The notes under the pieces: model-generated
Told to the model about the DNA's origin: nothing
Databases searched by the model: none
The model's input: the letters and a program-made list of their open reading frames with translations, nothing else
Translations under genes and position numbers: made by a program
Shown: positions 22,831 through 34,924 of the stretch, piece after piece
Position numbering within the stretch: position 1 is the first letter of the stretch
How the letters are laid out: every line of letters begins with the position of its first letter
Assembly: GCA_002189035.1 (NCBI GenBank)
Contig: NEEC01000002.1
Coordinates: 5,045,001 to 5,109,000, forward strand
Source of the DNA: Utricularia gibba
Taxonomy: Eukaryota > Streptophyta > Magnoliopsida > Lamiales > Lentibulariaceae
Direction of reading: 5' to 3'
Length of the DNA stretch: 64,000 bases

Positions 22831-24700
22831 GGAGACTTTCCACAAGGTATGTGTGCAATTATCCAAAGAGAGATGGAAGCATGCATATGTGCAGTTGATA
22901 GTAATTTATGCAAGGTTTGGAAATGATTTGTTTTTCCCAATTGTGTTTCACGTAACCCAATATGAAAGAATCACATCAAAGTGTGACACCTTCACACAAG
23001 CAACATCTTGAGTGTGATATTGAGGTGTCGGGTGATGGGGAAGATGTTTCTTTCATCTCAAAAATCGAGATGATTCATGCATCAATTGGCATGAACATTT
23101 CAACCATGACAAGGAGGCCAAAAAGGTATGTTGTAAGTATTTTTGTATAGTGTATGATCATGGTAAGGGTGGTTCAACTTCCAATTTCATTTGCCACATT
23201 AGAAGTAAGCATATAGACAAGACATATACTTCATGGAGACAACTTACTTTGAATTTTGTGCGTGGCCATGTTTCGATTTTCATTTGATCTTGATGCTACC
23301 CAAGTTGATTATGTACTTGCATTGATATCTAGTAAAAAGTCTTTTGTAGAAGTAGAGAATCCATTTTTAAATATTTCTATCCATGTAGATTGCATTCTAG
23401 ATTTGCTCCCATGTCTAGGAGAAAAGCGGCTAGAATTGCATTAAAACAATTCGAAGAAACAAAAAATTACATTTGATATCTGATTTTCAATCTATGAAAT
23501 GCAAATTTGGTTTAACTTGTGATGATTGGCATGGTATTAATGGTGAAAATTATTTAGTTGTAACTGCTCATTGAATTGATTGCAAATGGATTATATAAAA
23601 AAGAATCCTTGGGTTTAGACCTTGGATTCTTCACACATAGGGGCATAAATTGATGAATTTGTTACCTCTATATGTATTGAGTATTCAATTATTGATCATG
23701 TCTTTAATATAAATCTTGATAATGCCTCCAATAATATTGTTGCGACGTCCATGTTGAAATCATCTATGAATCCTATTTTAGGTGGATGTTTATTTAGGTC
23801 AAGATACACTTTTCATATTTTGAATTTACGTGTGCAAGATTCACTAAATAAAAATGATATTGAGGCTGCTTTATCTAGTTTGTAGGATAGTTTATCATGC
23901 GAAAATGTTTAGCTCCAAAAAGGCATCTATTAAGCGTTTATGTGAGTTAAAGTATCTGCTTGCCAACACGATGGAATTCTACGTTTTTTATGCTTCAATC
24001 TTTTATTCCTTATAGAGAAGCTGTTTCATTGTTTTTAACTATACATACCGACCTAAATATTGTGATTGATGATGATGTGTATGCAAAGTTTGAAATATTG
24101 GTGGACTTGCTTTTTGTTTTTCATAAATATATTAGATTATTTAGTGGTATTTACTATACTACCACACATGTTGTGTTGCTTGCCTTGGTTGCCATAGTCT
24201 CTACATTTAAGAAATATTTCAAAGTGGAATTGGTGTTTGATATAACAAGATCTATGGTTCATAAATTTATGAAATACTTTGAGATTATACCTACATTGTT
24301 TCTTATAGCAAACATGTTTGATCCTAAGGTGAAGGCAATCATTTTGCAAACCGGTTTAAATTTGTTTTGTGATTATTTTACATCCCTTGGACTTCATGAT
24401 ATTTTGCTTGATGCAAAAAAAAAAAAAGATGTATACCTCTGGTTTAAATGTTTTAACATATTTGCATGACTTGTATGAGTGTTAAGCATCCAATACGCAG
24501 GTTGGAAGTGAGGAGTTGCATAGAGGGATCTCCTCTTGTGCGGATGATTATTATTCCATGATTTCAACATCTACTAGCATGATCACCAAGGCTATCGAGT
24601 GGCATTATACAATGCAACTCACCAGTTCCAAGCTAAGGGTGATTACTTTGATATCTTGAATTGGTGAAAATCGCAAGTTGTAGTGTATCCTACATTGGCA
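22830..24700 (+). pseudogene. BED-type hAT transposase pseudogene of the 7.3-kb element
   Basis: Broken frames in hAT order. A BED zinc finger near 23085-23220 shows WHEHFNHDKEAKKVCCKYF then TSNFICHIRSKH. A catalytic-region remnant near 23520-23620 shows DDWHGINGENYLVVTAH then KRILGF. The best-preserved frame, 23960-24469, begins PTRWNSTFFMLQSF and continues through FHKYIRLFSGIYYTT, FMKYFEI and LIANMFDPKVKAI, the second half of the hAT core. The C-terminal dimerisation domain is not evident. Several stops and frameshifts make it non-functional. It resembles hAT element 2 at 10.6-14 kb, for example in the SKKSFVEVENPF segment. Confidence 0.75.
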
Positions 24701-24779
24701 TAGGTGGCTAGAGATGTGTTGTGACCCCTAACTTCTACCATGGCATCAAAGAGCATCTTCAGTTTGAGTAATAGGATTC

Positions 24780-25045
24780 TCACTCTGAGACAGTCAAACT
24801 TGAATGTCATCCAGACACCGCAAACATGCCATTGCGATGCCTGAACATTAGAAGGCTTCAATGTCCTTAAGACACTACAAACATGCCATTGCGGTGCGTG
24901 GACATCAAAAGCCTTCAATGTTCTTGGTTTAGGCACCGTAGACATCAAAAGCCTTCAATGTTCCTGGTTTAGGCACCGAGAATGTGTTGTTGTGGTGCGT
25001 GGACATCAAAAGCCTTCAATGTTCCTAGTTGAGGCACTGCCAAGA
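24780..25045. repeat. Imperfect 40-60 bp tandem repeat near the hAT right end
   Basis: GACATCAAAAGCCTTCAATG recurs at 24901, 24941 and 25001, with a diverged copy at about 24843. Units alternate with GCGGTGCG or GGCACCG words. Spacings are about 60, 40 and 61 bp, so the array mixes long and short units. Confidence 0.75.
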
Positions 25046-25616
25046 AACAAGTCTTGTATTATAAATGTAAATAGACAGAATTGTATTACAAAGTGCTGCA
25101 AAACGAAATCAATGTTTCAATGAAAAATATGTCACAAGTCTTGAAATTTAGAAACAAGTTGCGGATGGTGTGCGCAGCCTCAACTTATCCGATGTGCGCA
25201 TTCTCTCCGGCATGTGTAGCGTTGCTTCAAAATCTCAAAAACCATCTCACAAACCTTTTCTCCAGCTTCTTGCCAACTTGTGACTTCAACCTTTCCTTGT
25301 ATGCATCACAATTCAAGGCAATTATCATGACGATTTACACTCTGCAAAAATGCGTTTGCAGTGTGTCAAGCAGCGGGTTGCAGTGTGCATTACCATAGGT
25401 GAAAAGTGTGTGTTTTAATTGGGGTGGCAAAGGTTTCAATGAATATATAATATTATTAAATTTTATTAAAAAAAACTGTCGACCCATGTCAACCTATGAC
25501 CCTGGATGGGTCAGCATGTCCAATCCGTCAACCCATACCCATCGAGTCAGATAATTCATTTTTGACCCGATGAGTTCGACCCAAGACCCACCGAGTCAGA
25601 CTCGTGCCCAGCTCTA

Positions 25617-25800
25617 AGAACCTTCAAATATTTTACAGTTTGTACCATAATACAGGCAAAATTCTGTTTCACACAATTAATTCCACCTCCTTCAAATTCA
25701 TTATTGCAAAAATTACAAAAAATCACATTTTTTTCCATTAGTCATATATACTCATGCATATTTCCATCCAACATCACTTTTACTATTATTTTGTAATAAA
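25617..25800 (-). pseudogene. BED zinc-finger half of the split DUF659-type hAT relic
   Basis: On the minus strand about 25740-25625 reads VIFCNFCNNEFEGGG then INCVKQN and KYLKV, the Cys-x2-Cys plus downstream pattern of a plant BED finger, preceded by SDVGWKYA. The frame runs straight into the 8-bp target duplication of the 7.3-kb hAT. On the other side of that element (below 18320) the minus strand resumes with the rest of the old element. It is therefore the displaced N-terminal part of the same relic. Confidence 0.62.
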
Positions 25801-27216
25801 ATCATAAGTTTCAGTGTATCTTTGGTATCATTGTTTTTCATAGCTCAAAACACAAGTGTAAAAAATATCAAACAATTACTATTCAAACAAATCATAGCTC
25901 TAGCATTTATATAACTTAAGGAGCCCAACAATATTATAGTTCAATGAAATCTCCACAGCAAACAATACTGTTTGGTATGAAATAAAACAATATATTTAAA
26001 TAATATAGCAATGAATATTATTTTAAGTACTATTAATAAAGATTTGCATTTACTGGATTTCAAATTGTCATCATTTTATGCCTATTTAATTTCCTTTTTC
26101 ATTTCCGATTTAAATTTTATATTGAATGAATTGCGCTTCAATTAATTTTTGTTATTACAATTTAAATTCAAAAATATTATATCATTTTACCTTCCTAACA
26201 TAGAGTTGTTAAAATAGATTGAATTTGATTCTCCAGGTTTAACAATGTATTTGAATTGTATTTTTTTTATAATCTATTAATGGGGTTTCATAATTTTGAA
26301 AAAAATAAAAATTATTATTTAGATGAATTAAAGTTATTTTCTAATTTAATTATAAATTTGGATTGAATTCATGATTTTAAAACAGTGCCCTAGCATAACA
26401 AGTCTTGTAGATCTATTTCTATCACAATAAATGGTTATAATAAGCTGAATTTGAATCATGAATTTGCACAAATCCTTTATAATGTGAGACGCTACTCATG
26501 TTTCAGTACCTAATGTTTGTCGAGCGCGCGACCCGCCATGCGGGTGGACGCCCATCACCCTTGGAGCTCCTAATGTTGTGGTGATGCGCATGTCATGATA
26601 CAGTGGAAACATTATATTTTTCTCGTCATTTTTTTATATATTTTTCAATGAAAAAAAAAAAGAAAGAATACCCCATCATTATCGTTAAAAACAATATAAA
26701 AGGAAACATTCGAAAAAGACAAAATGAATATTTTTAGAAAACAAATAAACAAAAACCCTAATCCAAATCCTCGTACGTTCCAGGTTTCCAGCCAATCAAA
26801 ACTAGACAGACAGCCATCTCTAGGAACTCCCGACTGTTGGTTTCCTCGAACCCGCGTTTCGATTTCTTATAGTTCCGCCATGCTTACGCCACCAAAGCAA
26901 TCAATAAAATACCACAAAGAGGCTGGCTCCAGGATCGACAATAAGTTTGTCTCTTTCCGTGTTCGCCATAGAAAAATCTTTGCATCTCGAATATTTCCTT
27001 GGCGGTTTGGGAACAAAAAATGTGAAGGAAAACGTTGCTGGGTCTTGAGTATGCTGGATTTCTGACGTTTTTGTAAAAACGGGTCAGACTGAAAAGATGT
27101 GAGCGGTGGGGAGTAAGACAGCGCATGCATATAGAAAGGAGTAAAACGAGACCTTTTCCCCCCTGCAGCTCCTCATCTTGTTTCTTTGTCTATCAGTTTC
27201 AGAGTTTTGTTCTCAA
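25800..27216. other. AT-rich spacer and upstream region of the FUL-like gene
   Basis: No gene called. A short GC-rich patch lies at about 26520-26575 (GAGCGCGCGACCCGCC). From about 26700 the sequence becomes less AT-rich and is the likely promoter and 5' leader of the MADS-box gene. A pyrimidine-rich stretch (about 27152-27200) precedes its ATG. Open frames on both strands at 26.7-27.1 kb overlap each other and match nothing I recognise. Confidence 0.5.
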
Positions 27217-29271
27217 ATGGGGAGAGGGAAAGTGCAGTTACAGAGAATCGAGAACAAAATCAATCGCCAAGTTACTTTCTGTAAACGAAGATCGGGGCTC
27301 TTGAAGAAAGCCCATGAAATTTCTGTTCTCTGCGATGCTGATGTTGGTTTAATCGTCTTCTCCGCTAAGGGAAACCTCTTTGAGTACGCTACTGATTCTT
27401 GGTACGTTGATTTCATTGGTTACCGTTGTTTTATAGAGATATGAGGAACTTTCCAACGTTTTTTTTTTTTTTTGGTTTGATGCATCAGGTTTCTTCATAA
27501 ATTAATCTTATCATGGAACAACTATCATCATGTTTCAAGTTCTTGTTTCATGAACTTTCCAAATGTTTCTCTATCCGTATTACACAACCACCATGCTTTA
27601 GATTTATGGGTATTCGTTCCATGTGAACAATATTTACTGCTTTTGCATTCATGCGCTAAAAGATAGAACCAAGCATCTCATATCCAAAAAACGACTTGTG
27701 TATCAAACGAAGTTGAGTGGTTTATAAGGCACATAATTCACTTGTTTTTTTTTTTGTGTGTTTATATTATGGAACCAAATTACCTTATGGCTCAACCCAT
27801 CAGATACTGAATTCAAATGTATTCATCCTGGAGTCATTAATTTGGTTTTGCATGTTTAGCATGGAGAGGATTCTTCAGCGATATGAGAGGTCTTCGCTTA
27901 CGGAGGGAGAGTTAAAGGAGTTGGAATTGGAGACACCGGTAAAGGAAACTTCGTATTCATTGCAAAAATGATGTATACTTGTTTGTAACAGATATGGAAT
28001 ATTTTGGCAGAGAAGCTTGAGATTGGAGCTTGCAAAGCATAATGCTCGAATGGAGGTTTTGGAGAGAAACCTTAGGTTCTTTTTCACAGCTTGCTCCCCA
28101 TATCCTGCTGCTACTTCATATGCTGCATGATATCATTTCCATCTTTTGAAAATCGAGTCTTTTTTCTATTAAATAAATGCTTGCAATAAGGAACTAGGAT
28201 CCTATTGATTTATATTTGTTTTCTCAACCCTTTGAATTTAGGGAAGAAAAGGGATGGTTGGTCCTGCTTTTCTTTACCTATTGTTGTTGTATCAAAACAA
28301 CGAAAAGAAGACAGATGTAGTGTGGTGTGGGATTTAATTTTTAGAAACGGGTTATGCTCAAGTTCGACATGTAAACTTTGCTTACTCGATCCCAGGCATT
28401 ACATGGGAGAAGATCTTGAAAATCTCAACCTGAGAGAATTGCAAAGCTTGGAACATCAGCTTGATGTTGCCATGAAGCATGTTAGGTCATGCAGGGTATG
28501 AAGTGCAATTCATGCAGTATTTTATACAAGGAGGTGTTCTGAGTGTGCGTGTTATGTGGAAATGGAAAAAAAATGTGTTTCTGAATTATGCATGTACGCC
28601 TCAATGCATTACTGTTACTTCCCCATGCAGGATCAGTCCATGAGTGAATCCATTTCCATCCTCCAGAAGAAGGTATATAACATGGTTGTTTAGAGCAGCT
28701 AGGGTGGCTCAGTGGTTGTTTAGTTTCAATGTATCTAAATAAGCAGTGAATAATCTCAGACATGAATGTCTGCGCAGGGCAAGTTGTTGCAGGAGCAAAA
28801 CGGCATCCTTTCCAAGAAGGTGAGGTTGATTGGTTGCCTTGTTCATACTGTGTGTTTTGTACTCATGATTCCATTTTCGAGCCCTTGGATCTTCAGATCA
28901 AAGAAAGGGAAAAGGAAATGACTCTGTTCATTGCACCGGAGCAACATGGCCACGTAACGATCCTTGGACATCAGCTTTCGAGCGCCTGGAATACCAGGTA
29001 TCATCACCTCTAGCTCCATTGCCATTGATTATCTTGAATTCAGTGGCACCTGTTAAAAAACAGAAATGACACTCCATTCAGACATGCACTACACACCCTT
29101 AAACTGAGCTGATAATGATACTTTTCTTTTTCCTGAAAATCCTGGAGGAATGGAAACAGTGAAGTGCATGCGGTCACAGAAAAGAATAACAGACATACCG
29201 TGGTTCCTCTCCAAGATCCCGGAGTCTCAATGATTCCACGATGGATGTCCTCGCATTGCGAAAACGGGTGA
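27217..29271 (+). CDS. FUL: MADS-box transcription factor, AP1/FUL clade (FUL-like), 8 exons
   Basis: MIKC-type nuclear factor; FUL-like proteins act in floral transition, meristem identity and fruit development. Exons 27217-27401, 27860-27938, 28011-28075, 28396-28495, 28631-28672, 28778-28819, 28897-28997 and 29148-29271 have lengths 185, 79, 65, 100, 42, 42, 101 and 124, the classical pattern, and give 245 residues. The MADS domain starts [18 protein letters not shown] and reaches FEYATDS (residues 1-61). The K-box contains [20 protein letters not shown] and [10 protein letters not shown]. The C-terminus has [11 protein letters not shown] (about 231-241), a variant of the FUL motif LMPPWML, and no euAP1 farnesylation motif. 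Exon 3 must use the acceptor at 28009-28010; the earlier AG at 27990-27991 leads to a stop. The first intron is only 458 bp, short for this family. K-box residues near the exon 3 start are divergent. Confidence 0.88.
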
Positions 29272-30225
29272 ACTGCAGCTCAGCTATCAGCATCCCAGTC
29301 CTGAGGCCAAAATGCAGCGTTATACTCTTGAGCCAAATACTCTTTCTTAGGTTGCCTTCTATTGTGTATTTGTATGGCGGCTCTGGCTCTTAAACATGAG
29401 AAGCAAGGACGCAGGTGTCTATTTCCACTATCATGTACATGAAGGAATTTAAACGGTGTCTATTCCCTGAGTGACACAAGTTACATGCGAGCTTTCATAT
29501 TCATGCAGCATAACCGCAGGTAAGAAGAAGCGCATGCATGCCTCAGCATTTCACTTTTCAAGACAGATGATTCCTTGTGGTAGCATCAAGCCAAGCTGCA
29601 CCATTCTCAATGGCTACGGAATGAAGAAAACCACCCACCTGCACAGACTCATACATAGAATTCATCTCACCATATTCCACCTGCTGTAGGAGTGCTACCT
29701 TCCTACACTTTCATCTAGTTGTGTTATAACAATCTTGTAACTCCGAGTAGAATGCCAAGAACACTACTCACAATCTCCAGAATAATGAGATGCCAAGCGG
29801 TACGAAGGAAAAGGCAAAGGGGAAACCTAAATGTTACTATCCTTCGGTTTTAGACAGCTATCGATTCTTGTGGGAGAGGAAAAGTGGAACAGGAAATACG
29901 ATGGTGAAGAAAAGTGCAAACAATACGCTGCAGTTTGATTTGTGCAGCAAAACAAATTTCTAAGGTATCCCTAATGACAAATACCCCCTCCTTGATCAAG
30001 GATGGAAGGACTGCCATGCGTCCCGCCTACTAGATTATTAACTAGTCTGATAGTCTTTGGTTGTATTTCAATCAGACCAAAATTGTTTTCTCAGACATTA
30101 TCTTTCTTTCAATGCTTCCAAATCCCTAAAACCTTTACTTTTCAACATTTTGTATGAGAGTAAATCGATGCAATTGTTTGCTTCCACCTTTCAACTCCAT
30201 CGTTGCTCCAACACTCCTCAAGATG
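29272..30225. other. 3' flank of the FUL-like gene
   Basis: Probable 3' UTR at first, then non-coding sequence. I see no family resemblance in the short frames here, including one at 29471-29689. Confidence 0.5.
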
Positions 30226-30700
30226 GGAATTCCAAATGATTGACCCAGTTTATGACCAAATGCATCAAACGGCTCAGGTGCAAGAGCTTTAGTAAAGAAG
30301 CCGATCAGGAAACTAATGAAGAGAAACTACCCACAGTCCTCAAATGATTACAAACAGCATGACAATCCAGCTCAATGTGTATAGTATGTTCATGAAACAT
30401 TGGATTTTCAACTATCTTAATAGTAGGACGATTGTCGCAGAAAAGCTTTAGGATGCAACGGGACAACATTGAGGTCTGTAAGGAGACACCTACTCAATAG
30501 AATATCTCCAGTACCATATCTGATATTCTGCTTCGGCCAATGAGCTAACTACTGTTGTTTGCTTTTTGATCTTCCAAGAAATTAGAGAACCTCTTGTTGT
30601 TGCTGGATACGTACATGCAATGAATACCCATTGGCTCCTTTCATTAAACTTGGTGATCTTCAAACTATGTTCTTGGTCAGCACCTTCGTTGTCTTGCTGG
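30225..30700 (-). pseudogene. Copia retrotransposon RNase H fragment
   Basis: Minus-strand reading near 30650-30530 gives ISWKIKKQTTVVSSLAEAEY, the Copia RNase H signature, followed by decayed FCDN and NPMFHEHTIHIELDCH-like pieces near 30440-30360 and a FTKAL-like tail. No LTR or other domain was found nearby. Truncated and dead. Confidence 0.75.
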
Positions 30701-31544
30701 TATTCAGCGGGGTGAGCTTATTTCGTGCCTTCATGTTGCCAAGCTTTAGCAAAATGTACCATCCATACCTAATTTTTTTATAAGAATAAAAAATTCATAA
30801 GTTTATGTTATACCAAATCCTTCCTATCCTATGTTTGTATTATAATTGTAATAATTTTAAAAAATATCCACTATCATATCACTGTGTAAGAAAAGTATCC
30901 ATCTCATATGAGAAAAATAATATTATTTTGTAAAAAAGATAAATATAGTAAGTAGATTTATACACAGCCTATAGGCCACAACTAGGCATCAAATCCCCCA
31001 CCCATTGATCATTTAACATGAACTCAATGAGAAAATTGATTATTCTCAATTAAAATTTTTTAGCTCTATAGGGTGGCCAAGTTTATAAATGGCTTGTACG
31101 CTTCTAATTCTATCCAAAAATGAAGAAACAAAAGATTATGAATTGGATTTCAATTTATTATTGTTATTTTTGTTTGGATTTGAAATTTTACCGTGATTTA
31201 TAAAAACAATCAAGAGAGAAAAACCTTCTCTTAATCCATTGTCCTATCAAATATGGTGAAATATAATATTTTAAGATATATGAGGGGGGGGGGGGGGAAT
31301 CGGGTACTAATTGAAAAAAAAAACCTACTTAATTTAAATATTTTAATAAGTAAAAATGGATTGAGCAAATAAAGAAGTTTAATTAATATGGTAATCAATT
31401 CGAAATCTTTCTGGGGGTTTATAGTTGTAGTGGCAACGTTCACATTTTCCATGTAATGAATTTAATTTTCCATTTCAAAATTTTAAGTCTCCGTTGCCAC
31501 TCCATCTCTGCGCCGCCGTTACCGGAGCAAGAGCAGGAGCAGGA
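30700..31544. other. AT-rich spacer with a poly-G tract
   Basis: No gene. A run of about 14 G lies at 31284-31298. The last 60 bases before 31545 are the GC-rich leader of the BASL-like gene. Confidence 0.6.
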
Positions 31545-32332
31545 ATGAGTGCATTCCCCAAATCCTTCACGTTGAAAATGAAAGACCTGGTTTCATGCTT
31601 CCACACCTGCCGTTTCCCTTCTGGTAACTAATTCTTCCATCCCCTTTTTCTGCTTCCATCATTTTACTCTTCTCATGTTTTTTTTCCTATAGAAGAGGCG
31701 CCTGACACCTTTAAAGGATCGCCAATTCCCGGCGCTGAAGGCGGCAAGGCGGCGGAGTGCGGTACTAGTCGCATATCCGAGCCTCGTCCGGTGGAGGAGG
31801 ATTATATCGTATTCTGCTTCCGGGATGACGGCGCTATCGACGTTGTAAACGAAGGCGGCTCGTCCGAGGAATGCGGCGATGAGTACGATCCCGGGGAGGC
31901 CAAATCATCGACTGCAGCAGTTGCGGATGGCAACTCCAGTCATCATGTATGTTGTAGACATTAGTTGCCATTGAGATGAACGTTCCAAGCCCCGTGTCTT
32001 CTTCTATGTCCATACACAGGAAAATCGAACCTGCTTCCCAAAATGCAGTCAAGGCGTGGAGAAACGAAGAATGGAGTGGCCTTCAGCTGAAGAGATCGAA
32101 GCGATGGAGCAGCATTCCCGTGACTCCAACATCTCAGATACTAGCAGCAGCTCCTTTGCCTTCCCATTGTGAGTATCGCTTTATCCTTCAGAGATGGTTT
32201 TCGATACAAAATTCGATATAGAAACATGCTCTAGAGGTGTTGCTTGGATGCAGACTGGCAACAGATTGCATCGGCAGCCCGAATAACATGCCTCGAACCG
32301 ATGGGGACGACCTGAAGACGCATGGATTCTGA
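31545..32332 (+). CDS. BASL-like / gar2-related plant protein with FxFP motif, 4 exons
   Basis: Exons 31545-31623, 31693-31946, 32020-32168 and 32254-32332 join in phase to 186 residues. Two conserved blocks place it in the BASL-like (also annotated gar2-related) family. EEDYIVFCFRDDGAIDVV lies at residues 61-78. SSSFAFP at 154-160 contains an FxFP motif, which in BASL docks MAP kinases for polar scaffold function; it is followed by GSPNNMP at 168-174. The N-terminus MSAFPKSFTLKMKDLVSC is family-like. No transmembrane segment or catalytic site. BASL acts in asymmetric division of stomatal-lineage cells, but many relatives are unstudied, so the specific role here is inference. The donor GTGAGT at 32169 and acceptor at 32252-32253 decide the C-terminus; without that splice the protein would stop at FAFPL. 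It converges on MPB2C, with stops about 280 bp apart. Confidence 0.72.
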
Positions 32333-32614
32333 AGCAGTGGAGAACTTATCATCAATCAACCGTCGAGTAGAATTTTCTGAGAACAGCAGACAGGTTTCAA
32401 TGTAGATGGAAGGAATCAAGTGGAAGCACGTATCTGATGGCAAACTTTTCTCTCATGCTCTGTACAATTACAAATGAACTTTCATTTCCAAGAACTAAAT
32501 TGAACATCCAACATGATAAACTACAGCAATAGTTCTTGCATGACATCACAGTACTCTACAGAGAAATACAAGATAACTATCAAATACTCATACTCACCAC
32601 GCCCCTTTGGCCAC

Positions 32615-34502
32615 TCATTCGGCTTCAGCTAAAGCAATGGAATGCAAATAAAACCTCGCGGCCGCAGCAGAAGCTAATGATTCTTCATCTTGCTTTTCTT
32701 TTGCTGTGTTCAGAGCAGAAACATAAGCTTCTCTAGCATTTTCCAACTTCAGCAATGCCATCTCAGAATCCTGTAGCATTGTACGGTACTCGTCAGGAAT
32801 GAATACATGATAGATGTTTCGTTTTCTGAAAGATAGCATACCATTTTATCATCCTCGTCAGGGAAACAGGGGAGGCCATAGCAATTATCATCAGAAACTA
32901 GATCTTTCCTTGTCAAGCCTTCAATAAGTGACATGATATCTGAAAAGTCCCCTTGAAGCCTGTCCAGATCTTCTTGCAGCCTGCCGACCTTCTGGTTGGA
33001 TTCTGTCACCATCCATTGCAACTTTTCCACAGCAGCTTGTTTGTCAGCAAGTTTGATCTTCAAGAATGACGAAGGTGAATAATAATAATAATAATAATAA
33101 TAATGCTTACAGATCCCGGGTGAGTACAGAAAGAAGCTGAACCTTATAATGTCAAGACTACTTGAAAAAAGATGCATAATAATAAAAAAGGCAACAATTT
33201 GTAGAATGAATTGAATCAACATCTCCAAGCAGGAAAACAACTTAGGTTAGACCACGGAACCACCAATTAGAAAAGCTGTATTCAAACAGTAAGCTTATCA
33301 AAAGAACATCCAACCTTCGCATCAGAGAGCTGCGATTGAGTGGATTTAATCAATGCATCCTTTTGTGCAGCCTCATTGTGAAGTTCCTCAAGTTTCACAC
33401 GAACCGCACCCATCTCCTTCTTTGAAGCCTCTGCTAACTTAAGGAGTTCATTCTTTTCTGATAACTGTGTTTTAAGATCTTCAACCTCTCCACGCAGCAC
33501 CGTCAGCTCTTCCCTTTCCTTCTCTTCAAGGAATATTTTAGAGGTGAAAATCGAGAAGTTCTCAGAACAACCATTTTGATCAGTTCCGGAGTTCTGACGA
33601 CCTTTATCTCCTAGGCCCGTGTTCTTTTTTGCAGGAAGGGTTGCACTCCTCCCAACTGCCTACATACAAATCAACTAACTTTCACATTGACATTGAACAT
33701 GCAGCCTTAAAAGCCCATTAAACAAGTCTGTGATTGCGAAATCTATCTACCAACAATATCATAAAACTAAATCCTCAGTGGATTGGTTATCAGCCAGAAA
33801 TCCATAGCTGAAAAAAACAAAACTACAACCCTTACGAATAAGCTTGAAGTCAAATCGCCTTATCGCAAGAAATTGACCAAAGAACTAAGCAAGCTAACTA
33901 GTGGAAGCCCAACATACAGCTTAATCTAAATTGCGAATTTGGTCAAATAGAAATAATTTCTGAAGAAACACCCCTATTTACCGTCCCGAAATTTTACTCC
34001 AAACCTGGGCAACCTTATGTCACGCAAAAAACCATGCGCCAGTAAAATTTCGGAAAAGAACAGTAAGATGAAGAAGAGTACAGAAACCTTCTTGTGAATG
34101 GAGTCTCTGGATGGTGTCTTGGTATAAATCATGGATGCCCGCTTAGTAAACGAGGTATTCGCCTTCCGATCCTGAGAGCCATTTGGTAGGTAAAAAGCAA
34201 ATGAGAATCCGGGACGCAAAATGCTAACCAATTCAAAACAACATTCAAGAACTTGAATTTAATTGAGGCTGACAACATACAATGAGGGACTGCACGAGAG
34301 GAAGAATCTCGACAAGGTTGTTGAAGAGGGTTCGATCGACATTCCCGGTGGCGGAGGCGGTGGCGGCGTCAGCAGTCAGTGACGAAATGGTGTCTCTGAG
34401 GTCGTCGTTAGATAGCCAGGAGTTGGGGTCCGATCCAAACCCACGATTTTCTTGCAAATCCAGTAAATACTGCTGCTGGGCACCGTAGAGTTTCCCGGCC
34501 AT
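32615..34502 (-). CDS. MPB2C: MPB2C-like microtubule-associated coiled-coil protein, 5 exons
   Basis: MPB2C is a plant microtubule-associated protein known for binding tobamovirus movement protein and KNOTTED1-type homeodomain proteins, limiting their movement between cells. Exons 34502-34281, 34171-34088, 33659-33315, 33057-32842 and 32770-32615 join in phase 0 throughout and give 340 residues. The N-terminus has YLLDLQENRGFGSDPNSWLS (about 12-31). A long coiled coil runs from about 145 to 265 (EEKEREELTVLRGEVEDLK, then IKLADKQAAVEKLQ and LQEDLDRLQG). The C-terminal family block AREAYVSALNTAKEKQDEES lies at about 301-320. The last acceptor is taken at 32771-32772; a more upstream AG would shift the frame. 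An ATT/AAT microsatellite (about 33080-33103) lies in intron 3. No break seen. Confidence 0.87.
33079..33104. repeat. AAT trinucleotide microsatellite in MPB2C intron 3
   Basis: Eight to nine ATA/AAT units between exons 3 and 4, about 25 bp from the exon 4 acceptor. Likely polymorphic. Confidence 0.85.
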
Positions 34503-34924
34503 CGGAAACCCTCGAACTTGACGCCGGACGTCGATCGGCTGCGCAAGTAATTTACCGGAGCTGTTTCAAATTCCGTGGAGACGTTGATTAGTGAGTGCAG
34601 AGTGGGGTTTCTTTTTCCACATTATTTATTAATTTGGATGCAATAATGCGCCCAGTGCATCCATTAAGCATTTTGCCATTCGCCGCATTTAAAGTGGGTA
34701 CGGCGGCACCCCTCCGTGGATGATTTCAAATAGGTCCCTTAACTCTCAAACATCACCGATTAGCCCCAAAATCGGTAAAATATCAATCCTCAGTAAGCAT
34801 TCTTGTCGAACATTCTGGAACATATTTCTGCTTCAGTAAAAGGTATTCTAGAAAATTTTTGGATTGTTATTTCAAAAGTAAAAATATTTTATAGAAATTG
34901 ATTTTTTAGAAGAAAAAAAAAAGA
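34503..34924. other. Upstream region of MPB2C
   Basis: 5' leader and likely promoter of the minus-strand MPB2C gene. No element is called with confidence. Confidence 0.4.

Larger units (their letters stand above)
18328..25616 (+). mobile_element. hAT-family DNA transposon (7.29 kb) with TIRs and 8-bp target duplication
   Basis: The left end starts TAGAGCTGGACAAGA and the right end, reverse-complemented, TAGAGCTGGGCACGA. They are flanked by GGAACCTT (18320-18327) and AGAACCTT (25617-25624), an 8-bp duplication matching at 7 positions, as hAT elements leave. Both ends carry dense GGGTC/GACCC words (about 18345-18480 and 25480-25600), typical subterminal binding clusters. Inside are a tandem minisatellite (19.2-19.4 kb), PIF/Harbinger-type genes (19.8-22.0 kb), a BED-type hAT transposase pseudogene (22.8-24.7 kb) and a second tandem repeat (24.8-25.05 kb). 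It is inserted in the BED finger of an older DUF659-type element. The boundaries are well supported; one mismatch in the duplication suggests some age. Confidence 0.82.

Noticed and set aside
24780-25045. CRISPR-like array with GCGGTGCG repeats
   Set aside because: Spacings vary between 40 and 61 bp and whole units are repeated; it lies in a hAT element.
29471-29689. Small gene after the FUL-like gene
   Set aside because: Low-complexity composition of a 3' flank, no recognisable motif and no supporting context.
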